From DATFRX01 sp035630615 (GTDB taxonomy: Bacteria; Actinomycetota; Actinomycetes; Propionibacteriales; Nocardioidaceae): DNA of 64,000 nt. Below are positions 33,696 to 41,700 of this stretch, piece by piece; position 1 is the first letter of the stretch; each line of letters begins with the position of its first letter. A program made the translations under genes and the position numbers. The notes below the pieces were generated by a model, which saw only the letters and a program-made list of their open reading frames with translations, had not been told where the DNA came from and made no database searches. The stretch is from assembly GCA_035630615.1 (NCBI GenBank), contig DASQKI010000079.1, positions 75,617 to 139,616 on the forward strand. The letters are read 5' to 3'.

Positions 33696-35107
33696 GACAC
33701 TCTCCTAACGGCCCGCAGGCCGGCATGCATGTAGTCCTGCCCGTCGGATTCGTAGAACACGACCGGCTGCCATGGGTCGCCCTCGTCATCGGGCTTCATG
33801 AGATAGAACCCGTCCTCCACCGGCACCAGCTCATGAATGGTTTCGCGCTGGTTCGGCGGCAGCATCGCGGCGATCTGTTCCGACACGATCGTGAACGTGC
33901 TGCGCACCCGATCGCCGTCGGCCTCGAGCCGTACTCTCACCGCCGGCGTCTGGTAGGTGCCGAGCACCCGGCTGGGGTCGACCTGGGCCGGCGTCTCCGG
34001 TGGGGTCGGCGGCTCGTGCGGCGTGACCCCGGCGTCGGCGAGCAGCGGGGAGAACAGCGCCTTCGCGATCCGATCGGCGCCGTTGCCGTTGACGAGCAGG
34101 CACAGGGTCAGCTCGGCCGCCGGGCAGGTGATGAATCGTGCGTGGTGAGCGAGCAGGTCGCCGCCGTGGGCCACGACTGTCGGCTGGCCGGGCCGTTCGG
34201 CGAGCTCCCACCCCAGCCCCCAGTGGGTGACGTCCTCGTACGGGTTGGGCACCTCGACCTGCGTCGCGCGCATCGACCTGGCGGTCTCTTCGGTGAGGAT
34301 GCGATTGCCGTTCGGCGCGATGCCGAGGTCGATGTGCATGCGGGCGAAGTCGAGCAGCTCGGAGACGTTGGTGACTACGCCGCCGGCCGGGCCGTGCGAA
34401 CGGTCGTTCTCCCAGTGGTCGAAGACGGCGAGAGTCTCCGACTCGTCCTTGATGTGGCCGGCCGCCATGGGACGCCAGATCAGGTCTTCGGGAAGCATCG
34501 CGGTCTTGGTCGCCCCGAGCGGCGTCAGCAGGTGCTCGCGCAGCGCCGCGTCGTACGTCGCCTCGCGAAGCACCTCGACGATCCGGCCGAGGATGATCGC
34601 GCCGCTGTTGCAGTACGAGAACGTCGCACCGACGTCGTGCACCTGGCCGAGCGTCGCGCAGTCGGCGACGTAGCGCTCGATGGCGTCGTCGCCGCGGCCG
34701 AAGGTGTCGAACTTGTCGCCGTCGATGCCGCCGCTGTGGGTCAGCAGGTGACGCGGAGTCAGTCGTTCGGTCGCCGCCGGATCGGCGACCCGGAACCCGG
34801 GCAGCAGCTCCCGCACCGGGCGGTCCAGGTCGAGCTTGCCCTCGTCGACCAGCTGCATCGCGAGCGTGGCGGTGTAGACCTTCGACACCGACGCGACTGG
34901 AAACAGCGTCTCGGGCGTCATCGGCTGGCCGGTGTCGAGGTTGGCGACGCCGGACGCGACCAGCACCCGTTCGTCGCCGCGTTGGAACCCGAACGCGGCG
35001 CCCGGAGCTTCGACCTCCGCGACGAGTGTGTCGAGTCGCTCCTGCCAGTCCTCGACGCGTGTGGCCGAATCGGCTCCCGCGGAGTTGGTCGCTTGACGTC
35101 CTTGCAC
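33692..35107 (-). CDS. S12 serine hydrolase (D-aminopeptidase / beta-lactamase family), copy 3
   Basis: A 471-residue S12 hydrolase with SVSK (PVASVSKVYTATL, about residue 70), YCN (ATFSYCNSGAI) and HGG (VVAHGGDLLAHH), plus a C-terminal beta-domain ending DYMHAGLRAVRRVS. The GTG at 35105-35107 is preferred because GGAGG lies 5 bases upstream; an in-frame ATG at 35161 adds Arg-rich residues with non-coding codon use. No signal peptide. It is the first gene of the seven-gene operon hydrolase, hydrolase, SBP, permease, fused permease-ATPase, ATPase, PucR. Confidence 0.87.
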   Translation of the reverse strand: MQGRQATNSAGADSATRVEDWQERLDTLVAEVEAPGAAFGFQRGDERVLVASGVANLDTGQPMTPETLFPVASVSKVYTATLAMQLVDEGKLDLDRPVRELLPGFRVADPAATERLTPRHLLTHSGGIDGDKFDTFGRGDDAIERYVADCATLGQVHDVGATFSYCNSGAIILGRIVEVLREATYDAALREHLLTPLGATKTAMLPEDLIWRPMAAGHIKDESETLAVFDHWENDRSHGPAGGVVTNVSELLDFARMHIDLGIAPNGNRILTEETARSMRATQVEVPNPYEDVTHWGLGWELAERPGQPTVVAHGGDLLAHHARFITCPAAELTLCLLVNGNGADRIAKALFSPLLADAGVTPHEPPTPPETPAQVDPSRVLGTYQTPAVRVRLEADGDRVRSTFTIVSEQIAAMLPPNQRETIHELVPVEDGFYLMKPDDEGDPWQPVVFYESDGQDYMHAGLRAVRRVS

Positions 35108-35223
35108 GTAGTCCTCCGCATACCGGTCGGATCGGTGTCGTGCGAGCGCTCTGACCGGCATCCTGCTCCCTCGAGAGCGCGGTCCGCCTGGTGCGTGGAG
35201 ACGAGTTTTGGCAGCGATTGCTT

Positions 35224-35235
35224 GTACGGGCGTAC
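35224..35235. promoter_or_regulatory. GTACG-GG-CGTAC palindrome upstream of the peptide operon
   Basis: A perfect 5+2+5 palindrome lies about 117 bases before the first operon start, in the 152-base gap after the class-A-fold hydrolase gene. It is the only palindrome I see there and is a weak operator candidate. Confidence 0.25.
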
Positions 35236-35259
35236 GAAGTGCCGCCGCGGCCCGGGCGG

Positions 35260-36165
35260 TCAGGCCGTGGCGAGATGGTCGACGAGCTGCCGCGCGACCG
35301 TACCGATGAGAGTGTCCGCCGCCGGTTGCCGGAAGCCGGACCGGTGGAGGCGCAAGAAGACGCCGACGGCATAGCGCTTGCCATCGGGAAGCTCGACGAC
35401 GCCGATCTCGTTTCGCACCACGCCGATCGTGCCGGTCTTGCCGCTGATGATGATGTCGTCGTCTTCGGGGAATCCCGAGGCGAGCCGATGCGGCCAGACT
35501 TGCAGGCCCAGGATGCGCCTCGCCTCGGCGCAGGCGTCCGCGCTCGCTGCCTGGTCGGTCCAGAGCAGTTGCAGCAGCCGGGTCGCCTCCTGCGGAGTCG
35601 TACGGTTGGTGAGCTCGGGCTGGCAAGCCGACAGCTGGGCTATCTGCTCCGGCTCGACCGTCAGGTCCCGATCGATCGTGTCGGGGTCGTCGATGCCCAG
35701 GTCGGCAAGGAACGATGCGAGAAGGGTGGCGCAGTCGCCGACCAGCACGGTCTTCGCCAAGCCGAGCTCGGCCATCGTGGCGTTGACACTGTCGATGCCG
35801 ACCAGGCGCATGACGATGTCGGTCGCGGCGTTATCGCTCACGGTGATCATCGACGTCGCCACGTCCCGCAGCGACCACTCGGCATCGTCGACGAACACGC
35901 TGAGCCCGGTCGGGCCGGTTGTTCCGCTGCCGGCCGCGATTTTGATCCGGGTCGCCGGATCGAGTTCGCCGGCAGCGACCTGACGGACGTACTCGGTGAG
36001 CACCGGGACCTTGAAGGTGGACGCCGACACGACCGGCTCGTCGACACGAACGCCGAACTGGCGGCCCGAGTCGACGTCGATCACGTGGGCAAAGACCTCG
36101 GCCTCCGCCGCGGCCGCGGCCCGTTCGATCGCGTCGAGGATGGTGAGCTGGTCACTGGCTGTCAT
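35260..36165 (-). CDS. Class A beta-lactamase-fold serine hydrolase
   Basis: A 301-residue protein with class A motifs STFK (SASTFKVPVL, about residue 45), SDN (TVSDNAATD) and KTG (ISGKTGTIG). The omega-loop region QPELTNRTTP looks shortened compared with true class A enzymes, where Glu166 is four residues before Asn170. There is no signal peptide, unlike secreted beta-lactamases. A cytoplasmic amidase or peptidase role beside the D-peptide genes is therefore more likely than antibiotic resistance (inference). Its start is only 25 bases from the divergent XdhC-like gene. Confidence 0.82.
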   Translation of the reverse strand: MTASDQLTILDAIERAAAAAEAEVFAHVIDVDSGRQFGVRVDEPVVSASTFKVPVLTEYVRQVAAGELDPATRIKIAAGSGTTGPTGLSVFVDDAEWSLRDVATSMITVSDNAATDIVMRLVGIDSVNATMAELGLAKTVLVGDCATLLASFLADLGIDDPDTIDRDLTVEPEQIAQLSACQPELTNRTTPQEATRLLQLLWTDQAASADACAEARRILGLQVWPHRLASGFPEDDDIIISGKTGTIGVVRNEIGVVELPDGKRYAVGVFLRLHRSGFRQPAADTLIGTVARQLVDHLATA

Positions 36166-36190
36166 GCCATGACAGTGGCACGCTGGAGCC

Positions 36191-36727
36191 ATGACGGTCG
36201 AGCACGCTACCGATCCCTCGTGCGCTGCGGCGCACGATGACGAAGCTCGTGAAGACCTCGGCACTCTGGTCGCTGTGTTCGCGTCACCAGTCGCGTCGTG
36301 GCTGCTGCATTTTGCTCGGCACACCGGCTTCCGTACGGCGTTGGTCGAGCCGCGGCAAGACCTCGACGAGGCCGGCGTACGTGGGTACGCCGACGCCGTC
36401 TACGAATCATTCGACGCGGCCGAGCTGGACGACACCGCCGACGTCGTCGTCACCGACCACCACCGCGACGACCTCGGTCCGCTGGTTCGTGATGCGCTGC
36501 AGACCCCGGCCCGTTGGATCGGTGTCATGGGCAGTCCGCGACACGTCGCGCCGCACATCGAGCTGTTGCGCGACCTGGGTGTGGCCGAGGGCGAAATCGC
36601 CCGGGTCCATCGACCGATCGGGCTCAACATCGGGTCCAAGACGCCGCCCGAGATCGCCGTCGCGACGCTTGCCGGGCTCATCGCCGACCGGCGCGACCGG
36701 CCCGGCGGGTTCGACTTCTCCGGCTAG
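36191..36727 (+). CDS. XdhC Rossmann-domain family protein
   Basis: A 178-residue protein matching the C-terminal NAD-binding domain of XdhC/CoxI family proteins: FRTALVEPRQD, DVVVTDHHRDD, WIGVMGSPRHVAPHIELL and the terminal IGLNIGSKTPPEIAVATLAGL. XdhC proteins insert the sulfurated molybdenum cofactor into xanthine-dehydrogenase-type enzymes. The N-terminal XdhC_CoxI half is missing, and no molybdoenzyme gene is nearby. GGAG lies 3 bases before the ATG. The 3' end overlaps the convergent repeat-protein gene by 4 bases. Confidence 0.8.
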   Translation: MTVEHATDPSCAAAHDDEAREDLGTLVAVFASPVASWLLHFARHTGFRTALVEPRQDLDEAGVRGYADAVYESFDAAELDDTADVVVTDHHRDDLGPLVRDALQTPARWIGVMGSPRHVAPHIELLRDLGVAEGEIARVHRPIGLNIGSKTPPEIAVATLAGLIADRRDRPGGFDFSG

Positions 36728-37134
36728 CTCCGCCCGCGACCGCGGGCCCGCGACGCCAGGTAGCCGGCGCCTGCTATCGCCGCGATCGCGGCAACGATGG
36801 CCGGCGGTCCCCAGGACGGCAGCTTGCCGTCGCTGCGCGACTTGAGCGTCGCGCCGCTCGACTGGTGCGACATGATCGAGTGGCTCGACTGCCTCGACAT
36901 GATCGACCATTGCGACTGCGACGACAGCGCCGAACCCATCGACGCGGACGATCCGACGGAAAACGCCGACGCAAACGAGCCGACGCTGCCGACGGACGCA
37001 CAGGAGCCGATGCTCCCGATCGACAGCACTGATCCGGTCGACGCGATCGACAGCATCGAGTTGCGCGACCACAACGACCAGCGGTTGGGCCGGCCGGTCG
37101 ATTCGTCGGTTTCTTTCGTGGCCCGGTGTTTCAT
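36724..37134 (-). CDS. Ser-x-x triplet-repeat membrane protein
   Basis: A 136-residue protein. Residues 20-94 are 25 uninterrupted tripeptides each beginning with Ser (for example SVL SIG SIG SCA SVG SVG SFA). A basic/Gly linker and one transmembrane helix (about 110-128, PPAIVAAIAAIAGAGYLASRA) with an Arg-rich tail follow. The periodicity suggests an extended or beta-solenoid-like structure with a Ser ladder. I do not know its function. It lies between XdhC-like and aldo/keto reductase genes, 11 bases after the latter in the same direction. Confidence 0.75.
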   Translation of the reverse strand: MKHRATKETDESTGRPNRWSLWSRNSMLSIASTGSVLSIGSIGSCASVGSVGSFASAFSVGSSASMGSALSSQSQWSIMSRQSSHSIMSHQSSGATLKSRSDGKLPSWGPPAIVAAIAAIAGAGYLASRARGRGRS

Positions 37135-37145
37135 GAGAGCCCCCG

Positions 37146-38018
37146 TCAGATGGGCATGTCGATGAAGGGTGAAGAGTACGCCGGCTCGTCGCGGAGCGCT
37201 GCCTCGGCGGCGGCCCGATCGAGCTCGTGGCGGGCTTCCTCGGCGCGGATCATCAGCGGCAGCAGCCGCACGTCGCTGGGCGTGGCGAGGCCGGTCACCT
37301 CGTCGTGCGAAAGGACCCAGGTGACCGCCGCCGTGATGCGGTCCTGGTCGTCGAACGGCTCGTACCAGGTCGTGTACGTCTGGTCAGCGCCGTCGGGCCA
37401 GTTCCGCATCGACGCCGACTTGATGATCATGAGGCCGGCGTCCTGGCGTCGTACCTCGGTCACCAGCGCTTCGTACGCCGCGAGATAGACCGAGTCGCGG
37501 GCGAGCACCGGGTTGATCGGCGTCAACACCGTGGCGAACGGATGCCGGCGCAGTGCCTCGAGGTGGGTCGCCGGCGCATCGTGGCCGTGACCGGTGATCC
37601 CGACCGCGCCGACCAGGCCCTCGTCCTCGGCCCGGATCGCCGACTGCAGCGCGCCGTCGAGCGCGGTCGCGCGATCCAGCTCGCCGAGGTCACCTACAGC
37701 ATGGAGCTGGAGCAGATCGACCCGATCGGTTTGCAGCCGCTCCAAGGACTCGTTGATCTGGCGCCAAGCGTCTTCGCGACCCCGCAGGCCGGTCTTGGTT
37801 GCCAGGAAGATCCGGTCGCGGAGGCGGTCCATCGCGGCGCCGAGCCGTAGCTCCGCATCGCCGTAGTCGGCCGCGACGTCGAAGTGATTGATGCCGGCCG
37901 CGAGCGCTTCGTCGAACGATGCGTCCGCGACGTCTTGCGTCACATTTCCGACGGCGGCCGCTCCGTAGATCAACACCGAACTCTGATGGTCGAGTCGACC
38001 GAGCCTGCGGTATTCCAT
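37146..38018 (-). CDS. Aldo/keto reductase
   Basis: A 290-residue (beta/alpha)8 aldo/keto reductase. The catalytic Asp/Tyr pair is in NHFDVAADYGDAELRLG (about 44-60), the Lys in FLATKTGLRG and the His in DLLQLHAVGD. It reduces aldehydes or ketones with NADPH, or acts as a sugar dehydrogenase in the reverse direction; the substrate is unknown. The start at 38016-38018 fits the family. It precedes the Ser-repeat gene. A long-spaced inverted repeat (38081-38191) lies upstream. Confidence 0.9.
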   Translation of the reverse strand: MEYRRLGRLDHQSSVLIYGAAAVGNVTQDVADASFDEALAAGINHFDVAADYGDAELRLGAAMDRLRDRIFLATKTGLRGREDAWRQINESLERLQTDRVDLLQLHAVGDLGELDRATALDGALQSAIRAEDEGLVGAVGITGHGHDAPATHLEALRRHPFATVLTPINPVLARDSVYLAAYEALVTEVRRQDAGLMIIKSASMRNWPDGADQTYTTWYEPFDDQDRITAAVTWVLSHDEVTGLATPSDVRLLPLMIRAEEARHELDRAAAEAALRDEPAYSSPFIDMPI

Positions 38019-38080
38019 GCGACCAACCTACGACAGCGGATCGACTCGGATCAGCCCTTCGTACCGCTCCTCGGAACGTG

Positions 38081-38191
38081 CGACACCCAGCGAGCTCGAC
38101 AAGTCGAACGACCGACTCCGAGGGCCGCCGGTCGGCAGAGGCACACATTCCCGGGAAAGGATTGTGCTGAGCACTCACTCGCTGGGTGTCG
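38081..38191. repeat. 14-bp inverted repeat spaced by 83 bases upstream of the aldo/keto reductase
   Basis: CGACACCCAGCGAG (38081-38094) and its exact complement at 38178-38191 could close a large RNA stem in the 241-base gap between the GbsR stop and the reductase start. The enclosed 83 bases contain CCCGGGAAAGG but match no riboswitch I can name. Confidence 0.45.
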
Positions 38192-38259
38192 ATTCCCAGA
38201 GGAGCACGCGAACCCCAAAAACGCCCCGACAAAGGCTGGGAGTTTGCTGAAAACCGTCG

Positions 38260-38757
38260 TCAGTCTTCGTCGAGCACCTTCTGCTTGTGCTCGCGCCAGC
38301 GCTCGGCCATGTCGGCCATCTCGGCCCGGGTGAACCGCATGTACTCGAGCGTCTCCCGGACCCGTCGGCCGCCGGGTCGGGCCTGGTCGAGCATCCCGAC
38401 CCCCTCGGTGAGGATGTCCTCGTACCGCTTGAGCAACGGCAGGCGCTGCTGCGCGATCGCGTACCAAATGTCGTCGTCGTAGATCCGGTAGTGGTCGCTG
38501 CGCGCTCCGGGCTCGCGTTCCTTGATCACCAGTCCGGTCTGCAGGAGATAGCGAACTGCGCCGGAGATCGCGGCCGGACTGACCCGCAGCCCGGTCGCCA
38601 GCTCGCGCGCCGTATAGCGCTCGGCGTCGTCGGCGAGGACGTACGCGAACACCCGCGCCGGCATCCGCGGCATACCGGACTCGACGAGGATCATCGCGAA
38701 CTTCTCGACGAAGCGCAGGACCGCGTCGTCGTGGCCATCTCCGTCGGCTGCTGCCAC
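38260..38757 (-). CDS. GbsR/MarR family transcriptional regulator
   Basis: A 165-residue winged-helix regulator: FAMILVESGMPRMPARVFAY, the helix-turn-helix YTARELATGLRVSPAAISGAVRYL, the wing EREPGARSDHYRI and a C-terminal helical dimerisation region. GTG at 38755-38757 has GGGAGG 4-5 bases upstream and avoids running through the operator; a longer frame to 38841 does not. It is divergent from the antiporter gene. A 25-base sequence at 38794 is repeated at 40714 before an ABC exporter, so it probably controls both. Confidence 0.88.
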   Translation of the reverse strand: MAAADGDGHDDAVLRFVEKFAMILVESGMPRMPARVFAYVLADDAERYTARELATGLRVSPAAISGAVRYLLQTGLVIKEREPGARSDHYRIYDDDIWYAIAQQRLPLLKRYEDILTEGVGMLDQARPGGRRVRETLEYMRFTRAEMADMAERWREHKQKVLDED

Positions 38758-38793
38758 CGCGACCTCCCAACCGGTGCTCCGCCTTCCGCACAG

Positions 38794-38819
38794 TTTAGAG
38801 GTTTCACAAAAATGTGAAA
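38794..38819 (+). promoter_or_regulatory. GbsR-type operator, copy 1 (divergent regulator/antiporter region)
   Basis: TTTAGAG (38794-38800), one base, then the inverted repeat TTTCACA-AAAA-TGTGAAA (38802-38819). The same composite recurs in the same orientation at 40714-40738, with 22 of 25 positions identical. Confidence 0.7.
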
Positions 38820-38912
38820 ACACTGCCCTTCCACCCGGCACGGGTGGTGACGGGTTTGCGGCGGCGCCGGCACCCTGTCGCTGACGGATATCCGATGCCG
38901 CCAGGAGGACGC

Positions 38913-40712
38913 ATGACTTCCGACGAGATCCTCTACGGCCTGGCCCTCACGGTGGCCCTCGCCGTCGGGTGCCAGATCCTGGCCCGCCAGCTACGTGCCC
39001 CGGCGCTCGTTGTCTTGCTGCCGGTCGGCTTCTGCGCCGGCGCGCTCACCGACAGCGTCCATCCCGACCAGTTGCTGGGTTCGCTGTTCGAGCCGCTGGT
39101 CTCGCTGTCGGTCGCGATCATCCTGTTCGAGAGCGGCCTCGGCCTCGACCTGCGCAAGCTCAAGGGCGGTACGCGCACCGTTGTGATCCGGTTGCTGGCC
39201 TTCGGCGTGCCGATCACCTGGGTGCTGGCCGGTGTCTCGGCGGCCGTGTTCCTCGATATGTCGGAGGCGGCGTCAATCATGATCGGGGCGATCCTGGTCG
39301 TGTCCGGTCCGACCGTCGTCGGGCCGTTGCTCGCACACGTGCGCCCAAACGACACGGTCCGGCACCCGCTGATCTGGGAAGGGACGCTCATCGACCCGAT
39401 CGGCGGCATCATCGGGGCGCTCATCTTCCACGGAATCGTGGCCGGCGGGATCACCGACGACGACTTCCACGTGGCGCGGTTCCTCGGAAGCGTGGCGATC
39501 GGGCTCGCCGCCGGTGCGGTCGGCGCTGCCGTGCTTTGGTTCCTACTCCGCACGCTGGATCTACCCGAGGTCCTGGGCACCAACGGGATGATCGCGACCG
39601 TGGTCGCCGTGGCGGCGCTGAGCGACGCGGTGCGTGACGACACCGGCCTGATCGCTGCGGTCTTCATGGGGCTCGTGGTGTCCAACGTCAAGGGTTTCGA
39701 CGTCGCCGCGCAGCGACCGTTCTTCGAGACTGTCGTTCAGCTGATCATCGGCGTTCTCTTCATCTCGATCTCAGCATCCGTGACTCCATCGTCGGTTGCC
39801 GACGTTTTGCTTCCGACTCTCGGCCTGGTCGCCGTCCTGGTGTTCGTGGCCCGGCCGCTGGTGGCCTGGGTGTCGACCTGGCGCACCGGGTTGGCACGCG
39901 GCGAGCGAGCATTCATCGGCTGGATGGCGCCCAGGGGCATCGTCGCTGCGTCCACCGCATCCGCCTTCGGCGCCACCCTCGTCAGTGAGGACATCCCCGG
40001 TGCCGAGGACATCCTGCCGGCGACGTTCCTGACGATCGTGATGACCGTGACCCTGTACGGCCTCACCGCCGGGCCGGTGGCCAGAGCGCTCGGCGTACTG
40101 CGCCCATCCCACGCTCGGCCTTTGGTCGTCGGCGGTGATCCATGGGCGATCGACATGGGGCGGGCGCTGAAGGACGCCGGGATGGACGTCCTCATGTGGG
40201 CCGGCATGGACGACCAGCGCGACGCCATCCGACGAGCCGGCCTGTCGGTGGCGCCGGGCGAGCTGCTCGCCGCTGCCACCGGCCGCCGCGCCCAACTCGA
40301 GGGCATCAGCCAGGTGCTCCTCCTGACCGCGGAGGACGACTTCAACGCCCTGGCCTCGGCCGTGCTGCCGGGCAGTCTGGCCGGGCCGGTCTATCGGGTG
40401 GCGGCGCCCCATCACAGTCACGGTGTCGTGGCGCCGTATACCGGCGGCGAAGTGCTGTTCGACGAGGCGTTGACCCGGTCCGCGCTGAGCCGCCTCTACG
40501 ACGAAGGGGCGCGGATCCGGATCGTGTCCGGTGAGCGACCATTGCCCGACGGAGAGTCCGCGCTCTTCGTGATACGCGAGGACCGCCGGCTCGCTCCGGT
40601 GACGACGCACGGTCGACCTCAGGCCGAACCGGGGGACTCGCTGGTGATCCTGGACAATCCGGTCGCGAGGACGACGACGAGCTCGACGGACTACGGCCGG
40701 GCGACAGGCTGA
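38913..40712 (+). CDS. CPA1-type cation:proton antiporter with C-terminal NAD-binding-like domain
   Basis: A 599-residue protein. Residues about 1-390 form a Na+/H+ exchanger domain of about 12 helices (ALVVLLPVGFCAGALT, VVSGPTVVGPLLAHVRP, the acidic motif in IWEGTLIDPIGGIIG). Residues about 410-560 resemble a TrkA-N/RCK-type nucleotide-binding domain, followed by a cytoplasmic tail. It should export Na+ or K+ in exchange for protons. ATG at 38913 has AGGAGG 5 bases upstream. The GbsR-type operator lies about 95 bases upstream. Confidence 0.9.
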   Translation: MTSDEILYGLALTVALAVGCQILARQLRAPALVVLLPVGFCAGALTDSVHPDQLLGSLFEPLVSLSVAIILFESGLGLDLRKLKGGTRTVVIRLLAFGVPITWVLAGVSAAVFLDMSEAASIMIGAILVVSGPTVVGPLLAHVRPNDTVRHPLIWEGTLIDPIGGIIGALIFHGIVAGGITDDDFHVARFLGSVAIGLAAGAVGAAVLWFLLRTLDLPEVLGTNGMIATVVAVAALSDAVRDDTGLIAAVFMGLVVSNVKGFDVAAQRPFFETVVQLIIGVLFISISASVTPSSVADVLLPTLGLVAVLVFVARPLVAWVSTWRTGLARGERAFIGWMAPRGIVAASTASAFGATLVSEDIPGAEDILPATFLTIVMTVTLYGLTAGPVARALGVLRPSHARPLVVGGDPWAIDMGRALKDAGMDVLMWAGMDDQRDAIRRAGLSVAPGELLAAATGRRAQLEGISQVLLLTAEDDFNALASAVLPGSLAGPVYRVAAPHHSHGVVAPYTGGEVLFDEALTRSALSRLYDEGARIRIVSGERPLPDGESALFVIREDRRLAPVTTHGRPQAEPGDSLVILDNPVARTTTSSTDYGRATG

Positions 40713-40713
40713 G

Positions 40714-40738
40714 TTTAGAGATTTCACAAAGTTGTGAA
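40714..40738 (+). promoter_or_regulatory. GbsR-type operator, copy 2 (before the ABC exporter)
   Basis: TTTAGAG (40714-40720), one base, then TTCACAA-AG-TTGTGAA (40723-40738), a perfect 7+2+7 inverted repeat. It begins directly after the antiporter stop and ends 20 bases before the ABC ATPase start. It is near-identical to the copy at 38794. Confidence 0.7.
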
Positions 40739-40758
40739 CGCTGTGTACTCTCCCGAGT

Positions 40759-41700
40759 ATGACCACTTCTGCGATCTCGGTCTCGGGCCTGGTGAAGACT
40801 TTCGGCCAGACCCGAGCCCTCGATGGCCTCGACCTGTCCGTGGCGACCGGCGAAGTGCACGGCTTCCTCGGGCCCAACGGCTCGGGCAAGACGACAACGA
40901 TCCGCGTGCTGCTGGGGCTGCTGCGCGCCGACGCCGGCGAGGTGTCGCTGCTGGACGGCGACCCGTGGGCGGACGCGGTCGCCCTGCATCACCGACTCGC
41001 CTACGTCCCCGGTGACGTCAACCTGTGGCCAAACCTCACCGGCGGCGAGGCGATCGACCTGCTCGGCCGACTCCGCGGCGGCATCGACCCGAAGCGGCGC
41101 CAGGACCTGCTCGACCGGTTCGACCTCGACCCGGCCAAGAAGGCCCGCACCTACTCCAAGGGCAATCGGCAGAAGGTCGCCCTGGTCGCGGCGCTCGCCT
41201 CCGACGTCGAGTTGCTGATCCTCGACGAGCCGACGTCCGGTCTCGACCCCCTGATGGAGGCGGCGTTCCAGGACTGCATCGACGAGTGGAAGGACGAGGG
41301 GCGCACCGTCCTGCTCTCGAGCCACATCCTCGCCGAGGTCGAGGCGCTGTGTGACCGGGTAAGCATCATCCGGCTCGGCAAGACCGTCGAGACCGGCACG
41401 CTCGCCGACCTGCGACACCTGACCCGGACGTCGATCGCGGTCGAGACCGAGCGTCCCGTCACGGGCCTCGACGGCCTGCCGGGCGTCCATGACGTGCGTG
41501 TCGAGGGACGTCGGGCTCGCCTCGACGTGGATACGCCGCAGCTCGACGGTGTGCTGCGGCGCCTCACCGAGTCTGGTGTACGCAGCCTCACCAGTCAGCC
41601 GCCGACGCTCGAGGAGCTGTTCTTGCGCCACTACGGCGACGAGCTCGCGGCCAACAGCGTCGGCGCCGAGGCCGGCGAGCCGGCGGGAGACCAGTCATGA
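40759..41700 (+). CDS. ABC-type exporter ATPase subunit
   Basis: A 313-residue ABC ATPase of the drug-export (ABC-2) class. Walker A is GPNGSGKTTTIR (about 38-49), the signature is YSKGNRQKVALVAAL and Walker B is LLILDEPTSGLDPL, with the H-loop in LLSSHILAEVEALCD. The C-terminal domain of about 80 residues is common in antibiotic-type exporters. The stop overlaps the permease start (ATGA). The start has no clear ribosome site, so the mRNA may be nearly leaderless. It is probably controlled by the GbsR protein at 38260. Confidence 0.92.
   Translation: MTTSAISVSGLVKTFGQTRALDGLDLSVATGEVHGFLGPNGSGKTTTIRVLLGLLRADAGEVSLLDGDPWADAVALHHRLAYVPGDVNLWPNLTGGEAIDLLGRLRGGIDPKRRQDLLDRFDLDPAKKARTYSKGNRQKVALVAALASDVELLILDEPTSGLDPLMEAAFQDCIDEWKDEGRTVLLSSHILAEVEALCDRVSIIRLGKTVETGTLADLRHLTRTSIAVETERPVTGLDGLPGVHDVRVEGRRARLDVDTPQLDGVLRRLTESGVRSLTSQPPTLEELFLRHYGDELAANSVGAEAGEPAGDQS

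Noticed and set aside
35260..36165. Annotating the class-A-fold protein and the three S12 proteins as antibiotic-resistance beta-lactamases
   Set aside because: No export signals, a shortened omega loop in the class-A-fold protein and clear peptide-metabolism context; resistance is not supported.
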